Shown: in pieces, positions 26,630 through 38,330 of the stretch
Numbering within the stretch: position 1 is the first letter of the stretch
Layout: each line of letters begins with the position of its first letter
DNA from: Amaranthus tricolor
Lineage: Eukaryota; Streptophyta; Magnoliopsida; Caryophyllales; Amaranthaceae
DNA: 64,000 nt
Reading direction: 5' to 3'
NCBI RefSeq assembly: GCF_026212465.1
Contig: NC_080058.1
Location: 6,821,001-6,885,000, forward strand
Notes under the pieces: generated by a model
Databases searched by the model: none
Told to the model about the DNA's origin: nothing
What the model saw: the letters and a program-made list of their open reading frames with translations, nothing else
Position numbers and translations under genes: made by a program

Positions 26630-26770
26630 AGATCCACTGATAGAAAACTATTCAGTGATAGAAAGTTTATTCATTGATCGAAAGTTATGTAATGATAGAA
26701 GGTTCATTCTTTGGTAGAATATTTACTCATTGATAGAACGTATACTTATTATTGATAGAATAGTTTATGC
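26630..26770. repeat. Short degenerate tandem repeat (TGATAGAA) in the solo LTR
   Basis: TGATAGAA or a close variant recurs about seven times at 20-28 bp spacing. Confidence 0.75.
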
Positions 26771-27710
26771 TAGTGAGAAGTGTGCCTAAGTTAAGTTACT
26801 TCAAGGGTATTACGAACTATGATCACGCTTACCTTAAGATAGACAAGCTCTATAAGGGTATGAGTTAGGTATTCTGTTAATGCCTAGGTCGAGTTAATCT
26901 ATGCGTGTTTTGCAAGAGTTTATGTTTGAAGAGAGGAACGTGAAGACCTGCATTCTACCCGAGAGCACATGGTTCGGGTTGGAAAGCACGTAATGAAATT
27001 AAGAAGTATAAGTCGCCGATAAACGGTTACTATCCGTGCTTGCGTTTTATGAAATCATCTTATTTGTTTTATGATATAATGCTATCTAGTAGTTGGCCTT
27101 ATTCTATTTGATGTTAGTTACTGACGTGTATGTGTTTGTGTTTATGTTTGTTTGTTGACTTTCTATGATTGTCCTGCTATGACACATTGGCCCTTGGTCT
27201 AATGTCGAGCAGCAGGGGGATCATAGACCAGCGTAGCAGGTACTGGAGCTTCTTATGCATTGCATTGCATTTGGGGAAAGTGATGAGGGCGAAGCATAAC
27301 TTGTGTCATTACCCTATCTTTCGATTTTGTATCTCTTGTTATCTTTTGTAAATTTCGGTTGTATATAATCTGTTATGAGGCCTTGTGTCCTCCCACGTGT
27401 ATTTGTATTTCCGCTGCGTAGTTTATAACTCTGTATGGTTTTGAGTAGTTAAGTCTTTTTAAAAAACGCAAACGTCGACACTCGAACCACGATCCATGTT
27501 TGGCATGTTGATTTGAGAAGCCGGCGACGAATCATTCCGCCGTGATATAGTTTTGATAAGCCGTTAGTGCCTTTACTTTATTAGCTTCTTAATTAACTTT
27601 TGTTTTTCTACAAAGGCGCACAGTTTTAAGGCAGATGCTGCCAAAATTTCCACTCACCTTTTAAAAGTTAATAATTAAAGTTTATCTAAATTCTTTTCCT
27701 TTTTCTTTTA

Positions 27711-27784
27711 TGTAACACCCGAATTTCCTCCCGTCCTTTACGGTTTTAGTTTCGTTAAGGGGTCGGAAATTCTGAGGTGTTACA
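27711..27784. repeat. Terminal hairpin of the solo LTR
   Basis: The last 74 bp are an inverted repeat: TGTAACACC and GAATTTCC on the left pair with GGAAATTC and GGTGTTACA on the right. The left arm also repeats the first 10 bases of the LTR. Confidence 0.8.
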
Positions 27785-27789
27785 CTTTT

Positions 27790-28576
27790 CCATTGAATCA
27801 ATTTTTTTAATAAATTTAATTAACATTTATTGAACATTATTGTTTTGATGTGATGTATGTCTAACAAAATCATTTTATCTTTAAATTAACTTATTCATAT
27901 GAGTATACATTGAACATATATCATGAAGGAGAAAGAACAAAATTAAGTCATCCAATTCAACCAATTACTATCACCACCGATTTTCCTTAGGAAACATAAT
28001 AAATCATTCAATCAAATATGTACTCATTGATTAATATAATATAATATATAAATAAATCTCAAAATAACAATATAATCCATTCATAATTAATTTTAAAAAA
28101 TAAATGTTGGTATAAAGAAAATGATACACAAAAACATTCGTTACCAATTGTATTTTCATAAAGATCTTATATGATTCATTTGATACCGAATAAGTCGGTG
28201 ACAGACTGAAATGATAGTACACAAATCATGTATTATGTCCCTAATAAACCTTATCATTAGACGGTATTTTGTCTTCGTTGAGTTTTTGGTATTACTGGTG
28301 TGTTTTATTTATTTAGTATTATTTGTTATTTTAATTTATTTAATTTTTTATTTATAAATAATAATTTATTATTTTTTTAAATTTGAACAATACATTTTAA
28401 CTATTTTTGAATTTTATTCATATAATATATTTTTTCTTTTCATTTGTCAAATATTTATATTTTTCACAAATAATACTCAATTTCTTTTTAATGCTAATTT
28501 CAAGAGACAGAGTTGTATATTTGATGATGCTTTGATGCTTCCCCCTAATCCCCATTTCCATGCTACGTATAATGAA
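27790..28576. other. AT-rich intergenic DNA
   Basis: No feature recognised. Confidence 0.6.
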
Positions 28577-28578
28577 TA

Positions 28579-28835
28579 CTCTCTCTGTTTTTAAATGTTC
28601 TTCCTATTTATAATTTACACAGTTTTCAAAGTAAATTTTGAATCTTAATATCTCTAAATACGTATCATAAAAAATTATAAAAAATATATAATAAAATAAT
28701 ATACATTAAAACAGATCTAACGAGATTTCACATAGATATGTTTTATCATCGATATATATCTTAAAAATCTTAATCAAATTTCACTCTCCAAAATAACATA
28801 TTCTAAATGCGAAGAATATTAGAATACCGTGAGAG
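28579..28835. mobile_element. Stowaway-like MITE, family M1
   Basis: TA-flanked (28577-28578 and 28836-28837), ends CTCTCTCTG and CGTGAGAG. The interior has TTAATATCTCTAAATACGT and TCTAACGAGATTTCACATAG, shared with the copies at 31195, 41645, 48637 and 53907. Length 257 bp, non-coding. Confidence 0.75.
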
Positions 28836-28949
28836 TATTACAAATAAATTGTTTCTTAGTGTGGAATACTTCGCCATAATGATTTAGATGGTTTTATTTT
28901 ATGGGAATAACAATTATTTAGAAGGTTGTCATAATAGTGGATACTTATT

Positions 28950-29340
28950 GATACTTTTGTTTCTTTAAATTTATTTCGTTTGTCATTTTAGGTTGTAATA
29001 TTTGTTATTTCTATAAGGAGTATTTGTATTTATATTACAAATTTTGGATAAAATTAATCTTATGTCCTCATTTTTATATTTTAATAATGTTTATAGTTCT
29101 TACATATGTTTCACTAACTTCATTTTAACATTTTTATATTGCTCATATTTACCATATATTTTTCAGTACTAACTTAATAAAAATATTATTTTAATAGTTG
29201 TGGTCTATGTATTTTTTAATGTTTATGATTTCCACCTTTTCTCTATCAAATTTATTATTCAATCATCTAAAAAATTTCATTTTTATTAATTCATATGAAC
29301 ATTTGTTGTTTAAAGTTATTAAATAGTAGTAATCATTTGA
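28950..29340. mobile_element. Decayed MITE, family M2
   Basis: Interior phrases run in the same order as in the intact copy at 32449-32865: CACTAACTTCATTTTAACA, TTTTTAATGTTTATG, TCAAATTTATTATTCAA and ATTCATATGAACAT. The terminal CTCCCTCC motifs are not preserved. Confidence 0.6.
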
Positions 29341-29961
29341 AGTAAAACTATATAAATAATGTAAAAGGTCAATATTATACAAATTTTAATGTACGATAGT
29401 ATATCATCAAGCTTAACTAGTACAATTTGTTGTAGTGGCACCCTACAATGAGAATTAAATCCTATTTACAAATAACCTTTTGTGGCTATCACTTCACCAA
29501 AATATGAAAAAACCAACAACAAAATAATTAAGTATATCCAAAAAATTTGGACACACATATATTTATATATATATATATCGTAGTAAAAGGTGTACATACT
29601 ATTTTATAGGGTGTACGTATTTTTATAAAAAAAAATTTATATTAATTATAAAAATGTCATCCGAATAAGTACACCTTTTAAACATGTATGTACATCTATT
29701 CCTCAATAAAAGAACATTGATACAAAGTTTAAAGATTTTGGTTAGGTACCCATGGAATTAACCCATTGTGTTCGTTCAGTACTAACACTAGTTTAATTCT
29801 TTTTACTATATATAACCTGCCTCCTTAGTTATGCATAATACTTGGCCACATTATGCTGTCATTCTGAAAGCGATTTTTGTTGATCGATTACGCTTAAGGT
29901 AAATTAATATTTTTAGTTTAATTTCAAGAAAATTTCATGCCATACTTGTTATTTAAATTTG
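29341..29961. other. AT-rich intergenic DNA
   Basis: 29583-29705 contains inverted GTGTAC/GTACAC phrases (AAAGGTGTACAT near the left, AAGTACACCTTTT near the right) and may be a small TIR element. Confidence 0.45.
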
Positions 29962-30070
29962 CGTAAACTAGATTTAACGAACATCAATTCAAGTAAAAAA
30001 ATCACATGCATCATTATTTAGGTTTTAGAATGGTTTTGAAATAATTAAACTTAATTAAATTTGAAATAGT
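29962..30070. repeat. Isolated unit of the ~150-bp degenerate repeat
   Basis: Contains GTAAACTAGA, AATTCAAGTAAAA, TCACATGCATCATTATTTA and TTTTGAAATAATTAAACTTAA, the same order as in units at 30412-30860. Confidence 0.55.
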
Positions 30071-30411
30071 TATAATTGACACTCAAAATTACTTCTTTTA
30101 ATTCCTTCCTCTAAGTTTGCCACATTTATTTTTTTATATTGAATTGTTCAATTCATTTTACATTATTTCCTCGTTTGGATATAAATTATATACCGCCTTC
30201 ATTTAATCTCATATACATACTTAAACTTTTTTTTATATCATCTACACAATTTAATTTCTTTTTTCATTTTATATCAAATTTATTACAAAAGACACAAAAT
30301 AATATCGTTTCAAATTGTCCTTAAAAACAGCCCTAAACAAATTTGATGCTATTTAAGTGAATAAAAAAGTAATACTTTTTTAAAGCCATTTATGGACATT
30401 TTATATTTCAG

Positions 30412-30860
30412 CTTGCTTAAACTAGATAAAGACCATCAGTTAAAGTCAAATCTTCACATTTTTCAATATTTATGATACATAATAGTTTTGAAATAGTTAG
30501 AATAAATAAAACTTTAATTACCGAAAATAGCGCATAAATATGGCTCTTTTCCTTTTCAAAGCTGGCTAAACTTGGCTAGACGTGATCAAATGACTAATAT
30601 TTAAGTAATACTTCACATGCATCACTATTTATGATTTATGATTATTTTGAAATGGTTAAACTCGATAAAACGCTAAATTTTTTGCCTTTTAAGCCCTTTT
30701 AAGACTTCTTAGCCTAAACTTGTACAAACTAACTCAAACAACCACTAATTCAAGTAAAAGTTTACCTTCATCAATAATTATGACACATAATTTTTTTTTG
30801 GATTTTTAAAATGATGAAACTTCAATGAATGATAAACTTTACGTAACTTGTGTCACCTTA
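30412..30860. repeat. Three tandem units of a ~150-bp degenerate repeat
   Basis: Units start near 30415, 30566 and 30712. Each has a TAAACT(A/T)G start, AAGTAA/AAAGT, a TTCACAT..TCA(C/A)TATTTATGAT phrase and TTTTGAAAT(A/G)GTTA. Spacing is 146-151 bp. It looks like the remnant of a satellite or minisatellite. Confidence 0.6.
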
Positions 30861-31194
30861 TAAATGATGCAATTAGCCCTTTTTAATAAACCAGAGTATT
30901 TTAAGTAGTAATGGTTGATGACATATGATTAGATCATTTAAAATTTAATTTGATATGAAACTAATCCAAAATCGATTTAAAATTATTGGGTTTAGAGTCT
31001 TCATTTTTAGTCCGAAACAATTATATTTCTTGTCAATTTCAATATTAAAAATCATTTGTTTTCTTGCATTATGTCGTCACAAGGGCGTCAAATTGTCAAT
31101 CTATTGATGTTGGACCATTTATACTCTTTGGTTTATTCAAATACAATTTCGTTTTATTATATATATGATTGTGAATATTTGTTACTCCTAATTT

Positions 31195-31431
31195 TATTTG
31201 ATATTTTGATTTGCTTTATGAAAAGATTTCAATGATGTATTCTAGGCTCAAAACCTATAAATATATTCTATATAAAATTATAAAAAGTATATAATAAAAT
31301 TATGTACGTTGAGGTAAATCTAACAATATCTCACGTAGATATATTTTAACATGTCCATGAAAAAGCATATACAAGTTTCTCTCATTGTGAATAGAATATT
31401 CCTTGTGAGAAATCAAGTGAAATAGAGGGGG
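31195..31431. mobile_element. Stowaway-like MITE, family M1
   Basis: TA-flanked; starts CTCCTAATTTTATTTG and ends AATAGAGGGGG. Interior AATCTAACAATATCTCACGTAGATATATTTTA matches the family (split here: AATCTAACAATATCTC, then ACGTAGATATATTTT). Confidence 0.65.
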
Positions 31432-32447
31432 TAATATTTATCATTCAAGCTTATTTTATATATTGCATTTAATGTACAAGAAAAAATATAGTTATGTGAG
31501 ATCTTGTTCATTTTTATAGTCGCATACTTTCAAAATATTATTTATTCATAATTCTTAGTTATGCGTAACTTAAAATATGAATAATATAATCAAAATAATG
31601 CATTTTTGCTCGCATCAAATATCCATGCTCGGGGTCTTTGAGGGTGTGCGTGGTGATCGGCCATACAGGACCTCCTCTTTCTCCCGTATATGAAAAAGCT
31701 AATAAAAAAGAAATATGTTAAATTTATTAATAAAATCGATATATTTACTATAAATAAGACACAAAATAAAAATTTTACACATGAATCCAAATTTTTCAAG
31801 ATGGATCTGCCGATATCTACTAACTTTTATTTGTTATTTTTTTTATCATTGAGACTTAAACAACACTCTCCCTAGATTCACTCTTTTCCATAGACAAGAT
31901 ACTCTAAAAATCTTTTTTAAAAACCAATATATTTTTAAATAGTGATACAAGTATGAAGCATAGATATCAATTAGTTTATATAAAAGGCGCACAAGAGTCT
32001 TAAAAGAAGGTTTTGAATTTCAAAGACTTCATTCTAAACTTTTTTAACATCATACATACTAATAAAAATGCTAAAAAAAATAACAAATATCAATTTTGTA
32101 TAAGTAATTATTAGATAGATTCCCCTGCAAGCACGGTTTATGAATTATTTAAATAAAAATTTACTAATTTTGTATAAGTAATTAAGTTATTATATGACTC
32201 CTAAATCATATTCAAAATATAAATTCATTTGTTTCAAAAGCTATAAAAGTATTACTATTAGATTGAGATATATATTACTAATATATATAAAATACAATCA
32301 TAAAATCATGCACTAAACAATATAGATTATAAGTAATTACATAAAAATAATAGAAAATTTCAACACATACAAAAATAATATAAATAATAATTTAAATGTT
32401 TAATATCTTTGTAAAACCTTACAATAAGTTTTCAGCCTAAAGAACAT
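31432..32447. other. AT-rich intergenic DNA with one GC-richer island
   Basis: 31606-31690 is much less AT-rich than its surroundings and is open on the minus strand in a frame reading GPVWPITTHTLKDPEHGY. It could be a fragment of a former exon or transposon ORF. I do not recognise the family. Confidence 0.4.
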
Positions 32448-32448
32448 A

Positions 32449-32865
32449 CTCCCTCCAATCCTTAAAGAAGTTCCTATTTGCCATTTTGGGGTGTTCCATT
32501 TATTGTTCTCATGAAGAATTTTTTGTTTATGTTACAAATTTTGAACAAAAATAACCTTATTCATTCTGATTTAATATTTTAATACTTATGGCTCCCACAT
32601 ATCTTCCACTAACTTCATTTTAACACTTTTATATTCTTTATGGTCTCTATATTTTTTTCATTAACTTTATAAAACTATTTTTTATTAGTTATGATCTCTA
32701 TATTTTTTCCACTTTATTTTATATATTTTTTAATGTTTATAGTCTCCACTTTTCCTCCATAAATTTATTATTTAATAAAATAATATGTTTATTATTTAAA
32801 AGATTCTATTTTTCTTAATTCCCGTGAACATTCTTTATAAGAACTTCATTAAGGAACGGAGGGAA
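32449..32865. mobile_element. Stowaway-like MITE, family M2 (417 bp)
   Basis: TA-flanked (32447-32448 and 32866-32867). Left end CTCCCTCCAATCCTTAAAG and right end, inverted, TTCCCTCCGTTCCTTAATG form the TIR. The interior is AT-rich and non-coding. The best-preserved copy of this family in the window. Confidence 0.8.
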
Positions 32866-32867
32866 TA

Positions 32868-33826
32868 TAATTTTAATATAATAATCAACTTATAACCTGA
32901 TTTATTTATTTATGTGTTATAACTTTGTCAAACGTAGGTGATAGAATTATCATTTGAAATTTATTTCACCAACATCTTTTTCTTATTATTTACTTAAATA
33001 ATTAATGTAATCTATTTAATTTGTGTAGTTTTTTTAATATAGCCACGTAAGTTGTTTATATGATTATCTATAAAAAAACTATTTCAAAATTAATTTCTTT
33101 TCTTAATTTATTACAAAAATATTTTAATGAAAATAAATTTTTTTACATACAAAATTAATATGTTATTCGATAATTATCTATTGTAATTAAAAGATACTAC
33201 ATATCTTAATTAAGTGTATATGGCAAAAATTAGTAAATAAGACATAGTTTTAAAATCTTTTGTTACTAATCTATTAAATAAATCTAATCAGAAAGATATT
33301 GCATGATTTGCTAAAAAATATTTGCCTAATAAGAACATGAAAAGAGCAGAAATTTTTTTATTGTGAAGTCGACATGTGTCCTAATTGTTTCTTCATTAGT
33401 ATATTGTATAGAAGATATGATAGTTAATTACATGAAATTTTTTACTTAATTTAGAATCTGATTTTTTAAAAAAAATTGCAGCTAAATTAGGTAAAATATT
33501 TATATAATTTATCATATCAATTCTATATACCTAACCTAGAATTTGTTATATTTGTTTGAATGAAAAAGGGATATATTCGATAAATAATTTTTAAAAAATC
33601 AGTATTTAATTTTTGCTTTTAGAAAGTAATGTATTCGATAAATTTAATCGCAATAATATATATTTGCATTATTCTTTTAAATATATTTTTATATATTTCA
33701 TACTCACAAATTCATGCATTGCATGAGTTTCTATACTAATATTACATATTATTGATTAGTGTTATCTTTGGACTCCTTCTCAGACTTCTCTTTAAGAATA
33801 GGGATAAACTTATACCTCAATTATGT
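32868..33826. other. AT-rich intergenic DNA
   Basis: No feature recognised. Confidence 0.6.
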
Positions 33827-34076
33827 TTCATCCATTTCTTTTGGTGTGTCCAATTTGCTTTTTTGTGTACAACTTATTAAAGGCTTTTTATTTGTATTTT
33901 ATTTTTTATCTATAAATTAAAATACAGTCATTAAGTGAAATTTTATTGGAATCATTTCATTGTAAATTTTATAAATACAACGTTTTATAATGTTTACTAA
34001 AAAAATTAAGAATTATATTAATACATAAGACAACATGTATAAGTAAATGAGACAATCCAAATAAATGGACGAAGCA
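33827..34076. mobile_element. Probable Stowaway-like MITE, degraded ends
   Basis: TTTCATCCATTTCTTTTGG..GTCCAATTT at the left is the inverse of AGACAATCCAAATAAATGGA at the right. Interior AAAATACAGTCATTAAGTGA resembles related copies near 21190. Confidence 0.45.
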
Positions 34077-34599
34077 ACCTCTTCATATTTTAGTCATTTT
34101 TCTAATATACTTAATTAAAATTATTAATAATTGAATTAATTTATAAAAGTATTAAAATATTAAAGATTAAATATGTGCATCGATTAGCTTATAGTAGTAA
34201 ATCAGACAATTTAAAAGAATAGGAGAAAACATTTATTAAAAACTTCATATTTTAGTCATTTTTGTACTAACGAGCTAGTCTAGATCAAGCACATCAAAAA
34301 AAGCTAGATCAATTTCTCAAAATTAGATAGTCTAACAAAACTAATCGAAAATAAATAAGAGTTCACCTTATTAAAATAACATGACTCAAATTGACACTAA
34401 TAAATTGTGTAATTTAATACTTTTAAATATTACTTCATTGTATTTGAAAGGACTTTATCTTTAAATTTATAGTTAATAGTCATCACGTCAATATACCGAG
34501 AATACTAATCTAATTTGCTAGTTGAAATTTGAATGATGAAAGAGAAGTAATCTAGTCCGCTAGTTGCACCAGGTGAGGGATCACCAGAATTTGGGGCCT

Positions 34600-34848
34600 A
34601 GAATACCATTAACGTAATAACCCACGAAGCAACATGTATTATTATTCATGGTGTTCAAGGGTCCACCATTAAGAATATAATAACTTAAAAGTACAAAAAA
34701 AAAAAAGCAAAATTTTTAAATGTACTCTAAACCTATTTTTAATGGATACAATTTACAATGTTTCGAGTACTTCATGGACTAATAGATTTTCAATACTCAT
34801 GGACTAGTGTGTGTTAAATTAAGCTGAATTTATTGTGAATCTCTAACA
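34600..34848 (-). repeat. 3' LTR of the copia element (end uncertain)
   Basis: Starts TGTTAGAGATTCACAATAAA on the minus strand immediately after the polypurine tract. No second LTR is available for comparison, so its length is not defined. Confidence 0.55.
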
Positions 34849-34859
34849 CCCCCCTCAAG

Positions 34860-35674
34860 TTGGAGCATGCAGATTACAAATGCCAACTTGCGAAGAAGAA
34901 AAGAGAAATGAGCTTGCGCCTTAGTGAAAGTATGAGCAAGTTGTGTAGTAAAAGAAACATGAGAAGGACTAATGGTACCATCTTGAATGGCATCTCGCAC
35001 AAAGTGAAAATCAATTTCAATATGTTTGGTGCGTTTATGAAATACGGATTTTTAGCAATGTAGAAAGCAGATTGACTATCACAATACAAAGACATTGCTT
35101 TTGGGTGATGCACCCCCAAACTACTAAGCAAACCTTTGAGCCACTTAAGCTCACATGTCATAACAACCATGGACCTATACTCTGCTTTAGCTGACAGTCT
35201 AGAGACTGTAACTTGCTTTTTGATTTTACACGAAACGGGAGAATGTCTAAATCACACCATCCACTTAAAGATAGATCACGATCTAAATCACACCATCCAC
35301 TTAAAGATAGATCACAATCTAAACGAAGAAGAATGCCTTGACCAGAACATCCTTTTAGATATTGAATCACTCGAATTGCAACATCCCAATGATCACGACC
35401 TGGAGTACCAAGAAATTGAGAAAGTATTTGTACAGAATAAGCCAAATCAGGTCTGGTAAAAGACAGATAAATAAGTCGACCAACTAACCCACGATACTGC
35501 TCACCATTATTGAGAAGAGGACTAGTAGATGTTGCCAACTTATGATTTTGCTCCACAGCAAAAAGAATAGATTTCGAGCCAAGATTACTCGATTCAGCAA
35601 TGATATCAAGAACATACTTCCTTTGACACAAATAAATACGCTTTGAATTTCTGGCAACTTCAATACCCAAAAAT
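34860..35674 (-). pseudogene. Copia RT C-terminus and RNase H remnant
   Basis: From 35670 the frame reads VARNSKRIYLCQRKYVLDII and continues through GRLIYLSFTRPDLAYSV, standard copia RT-connection sequence. RNase H motifs follow: KAEYRSM, ELKWLKGLL, LYCDSQSA and, in another frame, KHIEIDFHFVRDAIQDG. There are frameshifts near 35672, 35170 and 35065. At about 35249-35322 a 36-38 bp unit encoding LSLSGWCDLD is tandemly duplicated in the region between RT and RNase H. It reads to the polypurine tract without a normal stop. Confidence 0.9.
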
Positions 35675-36740
35675 ATTTAAGTATACCAAGATCCTTCATA
35701 TAAAAGCATGAACACAAATATTTTTTGAAAGCAGTAAGAGCAGCAAAATCATTCCCAGAAATTATTAAATCATGTACATAAATAAGGATATTAAGTTGAA
35801 TACGACCTTTCTGATAAATGAAAAGAGAATAATCTGAATAAGATTGGCGGAAACCATAATTTCAAAGAGAAGTAGCCAACTTAGCAAACCAACATCTGGA
35901 TGCTTGTTTTAAGCCATAAAGAGATTTCTGCAACCGACATACCTTACTAGGCTGAGCACCGTGAAAACCAAGCGGCATTCTCATATATACTTCCTCAGAA
36001 AAATCTCCATGCAGGAAAGCATTATGGACATCCATTTGGTGCAACTCCCAATTTTTAGCAGTAGCTACAGCTAGAAAAACACAAACTGTAGTCATCTTTG
36101 CCAACGGAGCAAAGGTATCTAAGTAATCAATCCCTTCAACCTGGTGCTTCCCAAACACAACCAATCGAGCCTTAAGGCGCTCCACACTATCATCTGAGTT
36201 GTATTTAATTTTATAGACCCATCGACTACGAAGAGCATTCTTTCCAGGAGGAAGATCTGTCACACGCCAAGTACCATTGTTTTCTAATGTTTGAATTTCA
36301 TTCTGCATAGCTTCTTGCCAATCAGGGTCTTTTGTAGCTGCCTTAAAGGATTGGGGTTCTGAGGCTGCGGAAATAGCTGCAAGAAAATTTCAATCCCCCA
36401 CAGAAAATTTATCACAATCAACAAAATGTGATATAGGATAGGAAATACCTGAGGTCTGGGACGAAGTAGATGACAAAGGAGAGAAAGACGAACTGACTTT
36501 TTGAATTGTAATAGTAACAAAATCACGCAACTTTGTAGATTGATACCTTATGCGCTTGTCTTTCCCTCTTTGATCGTCGTTGAGAGTAGTGTGAGTGGCC
36601 ACAGCCTCCTCCCTCAAGGAATTAGAAGACCCAATACTAGATGCCACATTATTACCAGGAGCATTAGCCGCAAACTCATTACCACCATTCTCGTGATTAC
36701 TGATGCCTGTAGGCTGAAATTCCTCATTGCTCGCAGACAC
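35675..36740 (-). pseudogene. Copia reverse transcriptase remnant
   Basis: Reads RIRYQSTKLRDFV, a linker, then [39 protein letters not shown] and [15 protein letters not shown]. These are copia RT motifs in order. In-frame stops occur at 36390-36392 and 35862-35864. The catalytic box, normally YVDD, reads YVHD (35769-35780), so the enzyme would be dead even without the stops. Confidence 0.92.
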
Positions 36741-36889
36741 TACCCCCTCGCTACTGATGGAATTAGTAGAAACATCCCTCTCATGAACAACCCCTCCATC
36801 AGAAACATCGTCAGTCTTATTTGCACCAAAACCAAAAGTATCATCAAAAGAATCATCAGCATAATCAAAATTAGGTGCAACAATATTCG

Positions 36890-37620
36890 TTAGAGAGGAT
36901 GAGGTGGAAGGAGTATTATGAGCAAAGGAAAATCAATTTCATAAAACTTCACATCTCTTGATACAAAGTATTCACCTGTTTCAAAATCATATAGTTTCCA
37001 CCCCTTCTTCCCTTGCGGATAGCCAACAAATAAGCATTTTCTACTCCGACTCATAAACTTATCCCTCTTGAATTTGATGTTATGAGCATAGCACAAACAC
37101 CCGAAAATACAAAGTGTATCATAGGCAGGGGGAGTATTAAACAAAACTTCATAAGGACTTTTATTGTCAAGCAAAGGAAAAGGTGTACGAGTAATTATAT
37201 AACTAGCGGCCAAGACACAATCACCCCAAAAAGATAAAGACAAATCAGCCTGAAATCGTAAAGCCCGAGCTACATTCAAAATGTGACTATGTTTATGTTC
37301 AACTCGTCCATTCTGTTGAGGTGTATAAACACAAGAAGTTTGAAACAAAATTCCATTATGCTAAAAATAATCTCGCATACAATTAAAATTTGTGTCATTA
37401 TCACTTCGCACCACTTTAACCTTAGCATCAAATTGTCGCTCAATCATGGAAAAAAATAAACTAAACATCTTATAAACCTCGGTTTTGTCAAATAGAAGAT
37501 ACACCCACACCGCTCTAGAATAATCATCAACCAAAGTAAGAAAATAAGTAGCACCACTAGAGGACGGAGTATGATACTTTCCCCATAAATCACAATGTAT
37601 AATTTCAAAAAACGCTTTGT
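36890..37620 (-). pseudogene. Copia integrase core remnant
   Basis: Frame fragments contain HCDLWG (first acidic residue), VDDYSRAVWVYLL, RSDNDTNF (second Asp) and PQQNGRVEHKH (catalytic Glu). They are followed by the conserved FGCLCYAHN and KCLFVGYPQGKKGWKLYD. A TAG stop at 37361-37363 and a frameshift near 37610 break it; another frameshift separates it from the RT frame. Confidence 0.9.
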
Positions 37621-37874
37621 CGCTTTGCTGTCACGAATACAGAATCTCTAGTTTGTTTTGCTTGATGACATATATCACAAGCCTTGCTAGAAAAGCTACA
37701 AGATTTAACCAAAAAAGGAAGTGACCTCATGACTTTAGATGATGGATGGCCAAGACGTTGATGCCACAGATCAGAAGAAGGGACTCCATCGATATTCAAT
37801 GCACCAATCTTGGGAAAGTCACGAAAATAGTACAGTTCGTCTCTCCGTTCACCCACTCCAATCAAAGTCCTCAA
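37605..37874 (-). pseudogene. Copia gag-pre-integrase / integrase zinc region
   Basis: LWHQRLGHPSSKVM followed by CDICHQAKQTR gives the HHCC zinc-binding pattern of retroviral-type integrases. It is in the same frame as the protease fragment upstream. Confidence 0.9.
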
Positions 37875-37940
37875 GCGTAGATCCTATATAACACAAAATG
37901 TTTTAGTGAAAAGTAAAACACAACTCATATCGTCAGTCAA

Positions 37941-38330
37941 TTAGGTAACAAAAATCAAATTGCAATGTAGATCAGGGAGGTAAAATACATTTCGTAGAAC
38001 AATATCGAAACATAGTTTCACATCACCCTTCATGGTGGAGACAACCTGTTTACCATCTGGTAGCTTAATCGGACAATTGGTAATAGTATGAATATTGCTC
38101 AACAAATTAAAATTACCAGTAACATGATGGGAAGCACCCGAATCAATAAGCCAACAAGAAGTACTACCATTCAAACGATTGCGAGAATCGCTTGTTGACC
38201 AGTGACCAAGCCAGTCAAGAAAATATTGCCATTGTACTTTCTGTATCCCAGACAAAATATCATAAAAATTGACCATAAACAGCCTCGTCATTGTGAGGAC
38301 ATGATATCGAAGCTAGCACACGAGGTACTT
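37941..38330 (-). pseudogene. Copia aspartic protease remnant
   Basis: WLIDSGASHHVTG contains the DSG active site of Ty1/copia proteases, preceded by LSGIQKVQWQYFLDWLG, a typical gag-protease junction. The gag and zinc-knuckle coding region expected before it is absent. Confidence 0.88.

Larger units (their letters stand above)
24191..27784 (+). mobile_element. Solo LTR of a gypsy-type retrotransposon (3594 bp)
   Basis: Begins TGTAACACCC and ends GGTGTTACA, and is flanked by perfect 5-bp duplications CTTTT (24186-24190 and 27785-27789). No primer-binding site, polypurine tract or gag-pol coding sequence is present, so a single long LTR left by recombination is the simplest reading. It has its own core promoter: TATAAAAA at about 24542, followed by AAACCCTAAACAC and a CT-rich tract, then a GC-rich leader (24640-24960). 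Long LTRs of this kind occur in Tekay/Del-type chromoviruses, but the lineage is inferred. The overlapping ORFs at 24560-25070 come from the GC-rich leader and have no recognisable domain. Confidence 0.8.
34600..38330 (-). mobile_element. Broken Ty1/copia retrotransposon
   Basis: On the minus strand: protease, gag-pre-integrase, integrase, RT and RNase H, then a polypurine tract TTGAGGGGGG (34858-34849) and the start of a 3' LTR TGTTAGAG (34848-34841). The gene order PR-INT-RT-RH identifies Ty1/copia, and the sequence style resembles Ale/Retrofit. There is no gag, primer-binding site or 5' LTR before the protease, so the upstream third is missing. Several frameshifts and in-frame stops make it non-autonomous. 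The low-coordinate end of the LTR is not determinable; about 34600 is a guess. Confidence 0.9.
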
